This document shows, one piece after another, positions 10,801-17,251 of a stretch of DNA of 64,000 nucleotides. The notes below the pieces were generated by a model that was given only the letters and a program-made list of their open reading frames with translations, made no database searches and had not been told where the DNA came from. The position numbers were made by a program, and so were the translations under genes. Numbering within the stretch: position 1 is the first letter of the stretch; the number at the start of each line of letters is the position of its first letter. This DNA is from Mycobacterium scrofulaceum. Its GTDB lineage: Bacteria; Actinomycetota; Actinomycetes; Mycobacteriales; Mycobacteriaceae. The stretch lies in assembly GCF_002086735.1 (NCBI RefSeq), contig NZ_MVIJ01000024.1, positions 1-64,000 on the forward strand, read 5' to 3'.

Positions 10801-13412
10801 GCGCCCTCATAGGCCAGGCGGGTCATCGCCTGGTCGGCGGCGCGGCGGCAGTATTCGACGGCCTTGGCGGCGTTGCCCGCCCACGCGCATTCGAAGTAGT
10901 GATACGCCAGCTCGGCGAGCAGTTCCTCTTCGGCGCCCGGCTCGCCTTCCAGGGTGGTCGCGATCCGCTGGTGCAGCCGCATGCGGCGAACGGATGGCAG
11001 CTCGGCGAGCAGCGACTGCCGAACGATCGCGTGGTTGAACCGGTAGCGCCCGCCGGGGTCTTCGATGACGATGCCGGCCCTGCACGCCTCGTCGAACGCG
11101 TCGACCAGGTCGTCTCCGACCACCCGTTCCACCAGCTCCAGCGCGAACCGGCTGCCCACGACGGCGGCGGCGGCAAGCGCCTTATTCGCCTCCGCGGGAA
11201 GCCGCGAAAGACGGCGACTCACCGCCTCGCGGACCCCCTGCGGCAGCGTGCTCTGGTCCCAGCGGCCGCCGCTTTCGTCCACGTGGCGCAGCGCCTCGAT
11301 GAGGAAGAACGGATTCCCACCGGTGACCGATGCCAATGCCCGGGCGAGCTCTTCGTCGTTGTAGCCGGCCTCGGCGACGTACGCGGTCACGTCGTCCTCG
11401 TCGAGCCCGCTCAGGCCGAGCCGGTTCGCCGTGCCATCGCGGTGCAGGTCGGCGAGCATCGCCGCCAGGGGATGGGAGCGGTCGAGGTCGGTGCTGCGGT
11501 AGGTGCCGATGATCTGCATGCGGGCGTGCTCGCCGAACCGCAGGAGATGCCGCAGTAACAGCAGCGTGGGCTTGGCCGCCCAGTGCAGGTCGTCGAGCAC
11601 GAGGACGACCGGAGCGCTCGCCGAGGCCATGGCCAACAGCGCGACGACGGCGTCGAACAGCGCGTAGCGTTCGGTGTCCGGGTCCGCCCGGGTCGGCGCG
11701 GCCAGGTCGGGGACCAGATCGGTCAGCCCGGGCACCAGCGTCAGGAGTGCCTCCACGCCCCGCAGCCCGCGAAGGGCGCCCGCGCCGAGGCACGGCACCA
11801 GCGAACGCAGCGCTTCCGCGAAGGGCTGATACGGCGCACCAAGGTCCTCGTCGCATCGGCCGTAAATGACCAGTGCGCCTTCGTCATAGGCGTGCCGGCA
11901 CCATTCGCCGGCCAGACGCGTCTTACCGACACCCGGTTCGCCGGCGATCAGCATCGCGTTGGTGCCGCCGGCCACGGAGGTGTGCCACGCCGTGGACAGT
12001 CGTTCCAGCTCGTCCTCGCGCCCGACGAACGGCCCGCGGCCGGCCAGCACCGCCGGCAAGCTCGGGCGTTTCAACGGTGCTTCCGGCGGGACCGCCTGAG
12101 CCGGTTCGTCGGTAATTTGCAGGCGCAGCTCGAAGACGTGTTCCGGGCGCGCCAGATTGCGCAGCTGACGGCTGCCCAGATCCGCGAGCACGACATCGTC
12201 GGCCAGCGAATCGATCACCAGTTCCGCGGTCGCACCCGAACACAGGATCTGGCCGCCGGCGGCCAACGACCGCAGGCGGGCGGCGCGGTTGACCGCCCGG
12301 CCGAAATAGTCGCCGTCGCGAAATTCGACCTCCCCGGTATGCAACGCCACGCGAACGCGCATGGGCTCGCGCAGCGCCCACGGCTCGTGGACGATTGCGT
12401 CTTGGAGTTCGATAGCCGCGGCCGCCGCCGCCGATGGCCGCTCGAAGACCGAGAAGGTGGCATCGCCCTCGCCGCGCGTCTTGATCAGCCGCCCACCGCG
12501 CGACGTCACCACCTGCTCGACGAGCTCGTCATGCCGTGCCAGCGCCACGGCCATGGCGTCGGCGTCCGCCTCCCATGCGGCCGTCGACCCTTCGATGTCG
12601 GTCAGCAGGAACGTCACGGCGCGGGTTACCGACGAGACCTGTTGGGCGGCAGGGATTTCCAGCGCCGAGTCCTGCGCCACGACCGACGCCTCCAACCGGC
12701 GAAGGTCCGGGCCGGGGTCGACCCCCAGTTCCTCGGCGAGCAGCGCGCGCGCACGCTGGTATGCGCCGAGCGCCTCGCCCTGCCTACCGGCGCGGTATAG
12801 CGCGAGCATCAGTTGGCCCCAACGCCGCTCGCGCAGCGGCGCGTCGGCGACCGCGGCCTCGAGCTCGCCGACGATTTCCGCAGCCCGACCCGTCGCGAGC
12901 AGCGCGTCGGCCCGATCCTCCACCAGCGCGGCGTGACCCTCGATCCACCGCGTTTTCTCCGACGCACCCCGTCGGCCGTCGGGCAGTTCGGGCAGGCCGC
13001 GCCACAGCGCCAGCGCCTCCTCGAAACGGGCCACCGCCTGGCTGACGTCGCCGGCGGTGGCGGCGTCGCGTCCCTGTCGGGCGGCCGCCTTGTACCGCGC
13101 GGCGTCGACCTCGGCCTCGGCCAGCGTCCATCCCGCTCCCGCGGTCAGAACGAAGCCGTCGCCCAGGGCGCGACGTAGCGAGGAGATGTGGGTTTGCAGG
13201 GCCTTCGCCGCGGTGCGCGGCGGATCCTCGCCCCACAGCAACTCGACCAGGGTGTCGGCCGCCACGACCGAGCCGCTGTGCAGCCCGAGCATCGTGAGGA
13301 TGGCGCGAGGCTTGGCGCCCGGGATACTTACGGGCGCTCCGCCTTGCCGGACCTGGAGAGGCCCCAAAACCCCCAGTTCCACCTGATGAAGCGTAGTCAC
13401 GTCAGCAATCAT
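1857..13412 (-). CDS. Giant SARP/BTAD - adenylate cyclase - AAA ATPase regulator with ~19 NTF2/SnoaL-like repeats
   Basis: One uninterrupted frame of 3851 residues. Domains in order: OmpR-type winged helix (about 10-95); bacterial transcriptional activation domain (97-243); class III nucleotidyl cyclase (265-430) with metal aspartates D272 (LLTDIEGST) and D317 and catalytic N375/R379 (AVNRAAR), so the cyclase looks intact; AAA/NACHT-type ATPase (460-640) with Walker A GEPGVGKT (491-498) and Walker B VVLVLDD (602-608); a helical TPR-like region to about 1270; then one half-unit and nine tandem ~270-residue units to the end. Each unit holds two homologous NTF2/SnoaL-like domains. SARP and LuxR-type ATPase regulators with a cyclase domain are known in mycobacteria; the length of this tail is what stands out. 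The ATG has no clear Shine-Dalgarno site, and a GTG a few codons later is an alternative start. The role is probably a signal-responsive transcription activator; its targets are unknown. Confidence 0.85.
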   Translation of the reverse strand: MIADVTTLHQVELGVLGPLQVRQGGAPVSIPGAKPRAILTMLGLHSGSVVAADTLVELLWGEDPPRTAAKALQTHISSLRRALGDGFVLTAGAGWTLAEAEVDAARYKAAARQGRDAATAGDVSQAVARFEEALALWRGLPELPDGRRGASEKTRWIEGHAALVEDRADALLATGRAAEIVGELEAAVADAPLRERRWGQLMLALYRAGRQGEALGAYQRARALLAEELGVDPGPDLRRLEASVVAQDSALEIPAAQQVSSVTRAVTFLLTDIEGSTAAWEADADAMAVALARHDELVEQVVTSRGGRLIKTRGEGDATFSVFERPSAAAAAAIELQDAIVHEPWALREPMRVRVALHTGEVEFRDGDYFGRAVNRAARLRSLAAGGQILCSGATAELVIDSLADDVVLADLGSRQLRNLARPEHVFELRLQITDEPAQAVPPEAPLKRPSLPAVLAGRGPFVGREDELERLSTAWHTSVAGGTNAMLIAGEPGVGKTRLAGEWCRHAYDEGALVIYGRCDEDLGAPYQPFAEALRSLVPCLGAGALRGLRGVEALLTLVPGLTDLVPDLAAPTRADPDTERYALFDAVVALLAMASASAPVVLVLDDLHWAAKPTLLLLRHLLRFGEHARMQIIGTYRSTDLDRSHPLAAMLADLHRDGTANRLGLSGLDEDDVTAYVAEAGYNDEELARALASVTGGNPFFLIEALRHVDESGGRWDQSTLPQGVREAVSRRLSRLPAEANKALAAAAVVGSRFALELVERVVGDDLVDAFDEACRAGIVIEDPGGRYRFNHAIVRQSLLAELPSVRRMRLHQRIATTLEGEPGAEEELLAELAYHYFECAWAGNAAKAVEYCRRAADQAMTRLAYEGAADLYDRALHALEEIDEELPDRDDQTAELLVARCEALLAAGDVTSAADAVSQLQSVPIDSARIAAWATCFDGQLSMLIHPERLDEVESAVGAAAARLAELGDAAGEAKAHTVRAGCLARLGRIGDCEIALDDALTAARRAREHRWVNAVLANAPLAALWGPNPVPRAGGRCLDVVRLLRITTDSPAVEATSTRCQAVLEAFRGRGAAARRMIDSARRTVTELGLRHALSEVEQFAGIVELVADEPAAAEAHLRKAYNGFRRMGLDADTAETAALLGRACLALERDAEADELCAESERLAGHALKASIAWRTLRARLLTRRGDHDEARRVAEEAVALAQRTDALVDHGDACVTLATVLGSAGDVAGARAAAERAVDLYERKGAVALAERARTVIGAEPSPAPDQPQAPPAELDNACVRAIFRLDETAARGAWNELEVVFAPNISVESRRKIVGLSRIDLSPAEWVAEAKRFLATGVVRCRRVIIGVRGDRLALVRTLLGTADASPGAPEDELLHLMGIDVEGRIASQMSFDVEDLDAALAELDAAHARFEAQRPIPRRLENKAARVFEDEWSHFAARDWDALADLVADDYVGIDHRRVVSAETQRSRMAVVRDLQAAAEVGFSISMVSAIATRGDRLVLARVRAAGQDSGAIQNDALNVVEIDADDRIANVDTYDLEDIDAAFGELDRRYLVGDAAPYSRPWSLVTEAFAALNQRRIPETTPGWASIDHRRLAPIGAGDLGAYLLAAWELSPQSRIYIEAVHRLSSLGAVITHVAIGTSPDGFDAEWRVTDVVIFEGDRISRSELFDDSDVTAALARFDELSGPVSRPENAATQLRERLQACFAARDWDAMSEILAADISTDDRRRAVNAGAREGRSAVLNEMLATVEIGVESLTADVIATRGDRLALCRTQTWGRDKRPEAFHTDVFDVFELDADGRVSARVVFDRDDFDAAMAELDSRYLAGEAAAYARTWSAIAQSFASINRREMPATTTDWVNIDHRRGTSIAPGEMAALMDAAWNSRSDLGCFIESVHRLNDRGVVITHVAHETSGEGFHAEWRVISVITVEGDLINRTEVFDEAARDAALARYEELGRPVPGLENAATRAYDRIFAWFAARDWDAMAGIVAEGFSSEDRRRVVNAGVRHGRDAGIDDVRAIADVGFTLTMVGVMATRGGRLALLRVRAAGPDPVEIRNDALNLVEVDADERIVASVVFDLDDFEAALTELDARYLAGEAATNSHAWSIVVNSYAALNRREPPLTAPGCVYADHRRETAFGPGDLTAYFGAGWASDQDINVYVEQVHRLNARGAVVTYAAQETSAEGFAAEWRGIAVLIVVGGLVNRCEVFDEAELDTALARFDQLNRPTRRLENAASQVYDRLAGYFTAGDWPSMSKTLAHNMVDDDRRHMVNAGTRRGRDIQIANGQAAVQVGADKLTSTVIATRGRQLALCRSSIFGRDEQPGAFRIEFLSVVEIDVDEQLVAHIAFDLDNSEAALAELDARYLAGEAAPYAHTWSVIAKAYAAVNRHELPPTTPGWTNIDHRRGIAFAPGNLDAYLEASWDLFAPGLNVYIETVLRLTELGAVVTRVVEGTSSDGFQAEWREIGISTVEGDLINRSEIFDETELDAALARFGELQARPHRLDNAASQVNERFWSGLTTRDWPAMAEILAEDVVSHDNRRVVNSGELRGRDTNLANLRAVADVGFEGVVSTILAIRGQRLALSHIRSSAHGLEPGEISADMFGVVEIDRDSRMIVHSIFDADDFDAALAELDARYLAGEAAAHAHTWSVLTRAHVSFNRGELPPTDWVMIDHRRGTPFTFDNPISTISAKWDLTPDLTIHVEAVHRLSNIGAVVTHTQRGTSPEGLNAEWRMLQVLTVDGDRVDRCELFDEADLDAALARFEELRPQVPRLENAAGRILERYQACFAAPDWAAMSELLADDIVLDDRRRVVNAGIRRGRDVHIADTRAALDVGADTISLSVIATRGERLALAHVRAFNSGSPPGEVGAEWCGVVETDAGDRIIAMVSFDLGDIDAAYEELDARYLAGEAAPHAHTWSVIAALYAGFNRQELPAVDWVIADHRRATPSASGELSPALETFFDLTPEFRVIIETVHRIDSVGAVVTIDSHGLSQDGLGVEWRMIQLLVLEGNRLTRCEFFDESDLDTAIARFDQLGRLAPQLQNVASRVLEQFLAHFAAQAWDAMADLIAEDFCSEDRRSVINAGIRRGRDVEMANWRATAEVWMSDVQAAIIATRGERLALFRFTFASQDSLPEAFQAAALGVIEVNADNRFASTVVFDPDDIDDAFEELDVRYIAGEAAAHAHTWPVITRAYSAANRNELPARTPDWVNVDHRRGRAFGPGELETYMRSTWDVIRDTRIYIESVHRLSDLGALVTHAVRGTSRDGFDAEWREVSLSMVDGDRFNRTELFDETDLNVALARFDELHRQRPWLENPVNQRFLAYFAARDWDATAQVFAEDYSLDDRRRVVNAGVRQGRDAAIEDLRVSADVGLLANLASEIVATRGERLVLTRVQASGRDHPAIQLDVLQVVEHNGEQVMAAVLFDPEEIDSAFGELDARYVAGEAAPHAHTWSVIARSYSESNRHELPCMTQDSICIDHRAALTAEREDLAEYLRSLWDLMPDTRAHIEAVHRLSDLGAVVTHAARGTSQEGFDAEWRVILVGIVEGDLLSRAEVFDEADLDAALARFEELHAQASRLENAASRAEDRLFAHAMARDWAAMADVLAGDSFVDDRRRVVNIGVWDGCDVVVANMQALAEGLARVSLTVIATRGERLALSLIRSFNPDLERGEFAVEMLGIAEINADGRIAAHVLIDADDLDAAFEELETRYLAGEAAAHAHTWSVIAASYAAMNRRELFPTTSDWVNIDHRRPGIIEEGGLNASLISLWQLTANTTFRVEAVHRLTDLGAVCSHVAHGVSHQGFDAEWRGIEVQTVDGDLISRCEIFDAADIDAALARFDQLTAGE
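1860..9140 (-). repeat. Nine tandem ~810-bp coding units (two NTF2/SnoaL-like domains each)
   Basis: Within the giant gene, units begin (reading leftward) near 9137, 8328, 7517, 6710, 5895, 5087, 4280, 3468 and 2668, so the spacing is 800-815 bp. Each starts with a variant of R-L-E-N-A-A-S. Half A carries 'ARDWDAM', 'DDRRRVVNAG', 'VIATRGERLAL' and 'ELDARYLAGEAA'. Half B carries 'HAHTWSVI', 'DHRR', 'EAVHRLSDLGAVVTH', 'GFDAEWR' and 'DLDAALARF'. The halves resemble each other (a D-x-R-R block early, an acidic D-x-D-A-A helix at the end). A more divergent single A-type domain lies before them at about 9150-9580. Units have diverged clearly at the protein level, so the array is old and kept by selection. 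It is not a recent expansion. Confidence 0.88.
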
Positions 13413-13520
13413 CGGGAGGGCGATTCAATGGACGGTCAAGATCGAGTAAAGGCCTCGCGCCCGGCCCGAAGGTCAACGCCACCGTATGGCCCGCGCAGCT
13501 AAGACGTTAGGTTTATAGCC

Positions 13521-16091
13521 ATGGGCAACGAAGGGGGTGGATCGGCGTTCACCTGGCAGGGCCGGCGTGAGCTGGTGAGCCAGATACACGAACAGCTCGA
13601 CGAGCTGGTGGAGGCCCGCGACCAGATGGAACAGCTGGTGCGGGTCATCAGCGAAATCGGTTCCGATCTCGACCTGGGCGTGACGTTGCACCGCATCGTC
13701 AAAGGGGCGATGGAGCTGACCGGCTCTCGCTACGCGGCGCTCGGTATCCGCGCCCCCGACGGCGCCCTGGCCTCCTTCGTCCACGCGGGAATCGAGGACG
13801 ACATGGCGCGCCTGCTGGGAGATCTTCCGGTGGGCGAGGGCCTCCGCCTCGACGACGTGAGCGCTCATCCGCAGTCCGGTGCGCTGCAGGCGCACAATCC
13901 GCCGCTGCGCGCGCTCCTCGGCCTACCGATCACGGTGCGGGGAGCGGACTTTGGCAGCCTCTACCTCGCCGACGACCGGCCCGGACGCGTGTTCTCCGAT
14001 TCGCAGGCCGCCGCCGTGCGGGCGTTGGCGACGGCCGCGGCGGCCGCCATCGACAACGCACGGCTCTTCGAACGCGAGCGTGAAACGGCGCGGTGGACGA
14101 AGGCCAGTCGCGAGATCACCACCGCGCTGCTGTCCGGTGACCCCCAGACCGGCCCGTTGCAGCTCATCGTGAACCGCGCGCTGGAGTTGGCCGGCGCCGA
14201 GCAGGCGATTCTGCTGATTCCGCGGGAACCCGACCTGCCCGCCGACGAGGTCGACACCCTTGTCGTGGCCGCGACGGCAGGCCGCTACGCCTCGGAGGTG
14301 ATCGGTCGCCAGGTGCCGATGGACGGCTCCACCACCGGCGGCGTTGCCCGCCGCGGCCTGCCGCTGATCACCGACTCCTTCCAGTATCCGATCGAGGGCT
14401 TCACCGACGTGGGTGAACGTTCGGCGATCGTCATGCCGCTGATCGCCGACGGCGCGGTGCTCGGGGTGATCGCCGTCGCCCGCGACCCCCAGCAGTCGCC
14501 CTTCGGCAATGACTACCTCGAGCTGGTGAGCGACTTCGCCCGGCACGCGGCCATCGCTTTGGCATTGGCGGCGGGTCGCGAACACGCGCTCAACCAGGAA
14601 CTGGCCGAGGCCGACACCGTCGACGCCGCGGTGAATGCGGCCGCCGAGGAATTGCGCCGACTGTGGCGGGCACGCCGCGTCCTGGCCGTCACCTTCCCGA
14701 CCCACAGCTCCTCCACCGAAACCGCCTTCGGCGCACCGCAAGTCGTGTCCGTCGGCGAGTCCGCAGTGTGGGGTGACCTCCCCTCCCAGACCCAACGGAT
14801 GCTTGGCTCGTTGCGCGACGGCGACCTGCTCACCGCACGCACGGGTGAGCCCGGGACGGCGGGCATCGCGCTGCAACACCCCGAAGGCGTGCTGGTGGTC
14901 TGGATCGATCTGGCCGACCGACGGCCGTTCACCCTCGAGGACCAGACCCTGCTCACGGTGTTGGCGGGCCGCCTGGGGCAGGGCCTGCAGCGGGTCCATC
15001 AGGTCGACCAACAGCGCGAGACCGCCCTGGCGCTGCAGCACGCGATCCTTGGCCCCGCCGATCTGCCGCACGGGTTCGCGGTGCGCTACCAGGCCGCCAG
15101 CCGGCCCCTGCAGGTGGGCGGCGACTGGTACGACATCGTCGAACTGGAGGACGGACGCATCGCCATGGTCGTCGGCGATTGTGTGGGGCACGGCCTGGCC
15201 GCCGCCACCGTGATGGGCCAGGTGCGCAGCGCCTGCCGGGCGTTGTTGTTCGAAAACCCCAGCCCAGGCGCCGCCCTCGCCGGTATGGATCGCTTCGCCG
15301 CGCGGCTGCCCGGTGCCCAGTGCACCACGGCCGTCTGCGCGGTGCTCGACCCCGAGTCCGGTGAGCTGGTGTATTCCAGCGCCGGGCACCCGCCACCCAT
15401 CCTGGTCCACTCGGATGGAACCACGCAGATGCTCGACGACGGCCACACCATCGCGTTGGGTGTGCGAGCCGGCTGGGCCCGCCCCGAGGCCCGGGTCACC
15501 ATCCCCGCGCGCGCGACCCTGCTGCTCTACACCGATGGGTTGGTCGAGCGTCGCCGCGCCGCGCTGGGCCAGGGGATTTCCCAGGCAGCCGGCCTCGTGC
15601 AGGACGGCCGCGCGTCCACGCTCGAGGAGTTGGCGAACGACATCATGTCCGGTCTGGCCCCCGGCGGCGGCTACCAGGACGACGTCGTCCTTCTGCTCTA
15701 TCGCCATCCCGCGCCGCTGGAGCTGACGTTCCCGGCCGACGTCAGCCACCTCGCGCCCGCCCGGACGGCGTTGCGGACCTGGTTGACGCGGACCCGGCTG
15801 GACCCCGAACAGGCGATGAACGTGCTCGTCGCGGCGGGGGAGGCCGTCGCCAACGCCATCGAGCACGGCCACCGCGACAAGCGGGAGGGCACGATCAGCC
15901 TGGGCGCGACGGCGCTGGTCGACCAGGTGCAGTTGACCATCACCGACACCGGCTCGTGGAAGCCTCCGCAACCGGCCAGTTTTCCTCATCGGGGACGGGG
16001 TATCGCCCTGATGCGGGGGCTCATGCACGACGTCACCATCAGCCCTGACGCCGCCGGAACCACGGTTCACCTCTCCGCGAGGATCACATGA
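13521..16091 (+). CDS. GAF-domain SpoIIE phosphatase with C-terminal RsbW-like anti-sigma kinase domain
   Basis: An 856-residue multidomain protein of the partner-switching type. A short coiled segment is followed by a DosS-like GAF domain (about 37-185), a second GAF (200-355) and a third GAF-like region (365-495). Next is a SpoIIE-type PP2C phosphatase (about 520-715), shown by GGDWYD and VVGDCVGHGL (near 549) with the metal aspartates. The C-terminal HATPase domain (725-850) has the N-box GEAVANAIEHGH near 772. By analogy with M. tuberculosis Rv1364c it would sense a ligand or redox state through the GAF domains, phosphorylate an anti-anti-sigma factor and dephosphorylate it. Its stop overlaps the STAS gene by 4 bases. 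The start has almost no ribosome site (TTATAGCC before ATG), so a leaderless transcript is possible. It is divergent from the giant regulator across 108 bp. Confidence 0.85.
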   Translation: MGNEGGGSAFTWQGRRELVSQIHEQLDELVEARDQMEQLVRVISEIGSDLDLGVTLHRIVKGAMELTGSRYAALGIRAPDGALASFVHAGIEDDMARLLGDLPVGEGLRLDDVSAHPQSGALQAHNPPLRALLGLPITVRGADFGSLYLADDRPGRVFSDSQAAAVRALATAAAAAIDNARLFERERETARWTKASREITTALLSGDPQTGPLQLIVNRALELAGAEQAILLIPREPDLPADEVDTLVVAATAGRYASEVIGRQVPMDGSTTGGVARRGLPLITDSFQYPIEGFTDVGERSAIVMPLIADGAVLGVIAVARDPQQSPFGNDYLELVSDFARHAAIALALAAGREHALNQELAEADTVDAAVNAAAEELRRLWRARRVLAVTFPTHSSSTETAFGAPQVVSVGESAVWGDLPSQTQRMLGSLRDGDLLTARTGEPGTAGIALQHPEGVLVVWIDLADRRPFTLEDQTLLTVLAGRLGQGLQRVHQVDQQRETALALQHAILGPADLPHGFAVRYQAASRPLQVGGDWYDIVELEDGRIAMVVGDCVGHGLAAATVMGQVRSACRALLFENPSPGAALAGMDRFAARLPGAQCTTAVCAVLDPESGELVYSSAGHPPPILVHSDGTTQMLDDGHTIALGVRAGWARPEARVTIPARATLLLYTDGLVERRRAALGQGISQAAGLVQDGRASTLEELANDIMSGLAPGGGYQDDVVLLLYRHPAPLELTFPADVSHLAPARTALRTWLTRTRLDPEQAMNVLVAAGEAVANAIEHGHRDKREGTISLGATALVDQVQLTITDTGSWKPPQPASFPHRGRGIALMRGLMHDVTISPDAAGTTVHLSARIT

Positions 16092-16408
16092 TGCCCACGT
16101 TGCTCACCCTCGACACCGCGCGCCGCGACGACGGAGAACTGATGCTCGTCGCCGCGGGGGAGATCGATCTGAGCAACATCGACCACTTCGTCCAAGCCCT
16201 CACCAGCGCCAGCGGCCAGGCCGGCGGTGGGGGTCCGCTCACCGTCGACCTCAGCGGAGTCGAGTACCTCGACAGCGCCGCCATCAACGCTCTGTTCACC
16301 CACGCCAACCACATCCATCTGATCGCCCACCCGATCCTGATGCCGATCCTCACCATCAGCGGCCTGACCGAACTGGTCGCCGTCGACCCAGCGCCGTCCG
16401 AGGCCTGA
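16088..16408 (+). CDS. STAS-domain anti-sigma factor antagonist
   Basis: A 106-residue single STAS domain. The motif VEYLDSAAINAL carries the expected phosphorylation-site serine (Ser63). Anti-anti-sigma factors of this family bind RsbW-like kinases when unphosphorylated and release the sigma factor. The ATG overlaps the stop of the GAF-SpoIIE-HATPase gene (ATGA), so the two are made together. In M. tuberculosis Rv1364c the STAS domain is fused to the same module; here it is a separate polypeptide. The cognate sigma factor, perhaps SigF-like, is not in this window. Confidence 0.85.
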   Translation: MMPTLLTLDTARRDDGELMLVAAGEIDLSNIDHFVQALTSASGQAGGGGPLTVDLSGVEYLDSAAINALFTHANHIHLIAHPILMPILTISGLTELVAVDPAPSEA

Positions 16409-16424
16409 CGACGGGCCGGCGGGG

Positions 16425-16928
16425 TCAGGCGTTCTCGGCGATCCAAGTGCTGGTGAACTGCTGCAATGCGGGGATGCTCTGACCCAAATCCGCTTCCATC
16501 GACCTTTCGAGTTTGCGGCCCAACAACGGAATCTTCACCGCCACCTGCACGGCGAATCGCAGGCGCGCGCCGTCGCCGTTCGGCGCCATCCAGGCCTCCG
16601 CGCGGCCTGACCCCACGCCGCCGGAGCTCACGACGCTGATCTGCCCGCGAACTTCGCCGTTGTCGGCCGGCCGCCACGTCTCGCTGTGGACGATCTTGAG
16701 CTCGCCGGGGACGGCTTTGGCGATCAGCGCCGGTAACACCTGTCGCGCCACGTGCTGGGTGGCCCGCACCGTCACCATGCCGTCGTCGTCGACGACCAGC
16801 GAATCCAGCGTCGTGGGGGCGTTGCTGGCCTTGAGGCGGGCCAGCCAATAGTCCTCGCGGCCGAACGTGGCGTGGATTTGCTCCACGCTGGCGGGCGATT
16901 CGATCTGGATGTCGAAGGAACGCGACAT
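16425..16928 (-). CDS. DUF2505 family protein (START-like fold)
   Basis: A 167-residue protein starting MSRSFDIQIESPASVEQIHA. This opening and the pattern FGREDYWLARL, the long amphipathic strands and the C-terminal helix IPALQQFTSTWIAENA are typical of DUF2505, a Bet v1/START-like lipid-binding fold common in mycobacteria. No enzymatic residues are known for the family. I chose the internal ATG because the family motif begins there; upstream sequence in the same frame is low-quality Arg/Pro-rich. It is convergent with the STAS gene (16-bp gap). The role is unknown; binding of a hydrophobic ligand is inferred from the fold. Confidence 0.75.
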   Translation of the reverse strand: MSRSFDIQIESPASVEQIHATFGREDYWLARLKASNAPTTLDSLVVDDDGMVTVRATQHVARQVLPALIAKAVPGELKIVHSETWRPADNGEVRGQISVVSSGGVGSGRAEAWMAPNGDGARLRFAVQVAVKIPLLGRKLERSMEADLGQSIPALQQFTSTWIAENA

Positions 16929-17038
16929 GCCAACGATTCTTCCAAAGTGGGCAGCGCCCCGCCTGTGGGGTGCGCCTCGTCCAGACCACGTTTCGAACGT
17001 ACGTGCGATGGCTATCCCTCGCCGTGGAGGTGAAAGAC

Positions 17039-17251
17039 ATGGCGGACGACACACGACAGGCGCCGGGCGAGAATCCGGAGAAAGACACGGCGGAATGGGT
17101 GACGGGCGACGAGCCGATGACCGGGCCGCAGCGCAGCTACCTGCACACGCTGGCCCAGGAAGCCGGGCGGGACGTTCCCGACGACATGACCAAGGCGCAA
17201 GCGTCGGAGCTGATCGACGAGCTGCAGCAGCAGACGGGGCGCGGCAGTTGA
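17039..17251 (+). CDS. DUF3072 domain-containing small protein
   Basis: A 70-residue acidic protein. The ATG is preceded by GGAGGTGAAAGAC, a perfect ribosome site that decides this start over an in-frame ATG further upstream. The C-terminal half, MTGPQRSYLHTLAQEAGRDV followed by a DDMTKAQASELIDELQQ helix, is the DUF3072 signature, found in small actinobacterial proteins and resembling the SAP-like helical tail of topoisomerase-associated proteins. Function is unknown. It ends exactly where the convergent YhjD/BrkB-type gene ends. Confidence 0.78.
   Translation: MADDTRQAPGENPEKDTAEWVTGDEPMTGPQRSYLHTLAQEAGRDVPDDMTKAQASELIDELQQQTGRGS

Noticed and set aside
13923..16070. A 715-codon open frame antisense to the GAF-SpoIIE gene
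   Set aside because: High GC makes stops rare in the mirror frame. The peptide is Gly/His/Arg-rich with no domain, while the plus-strand frame has complete, ordered domains.
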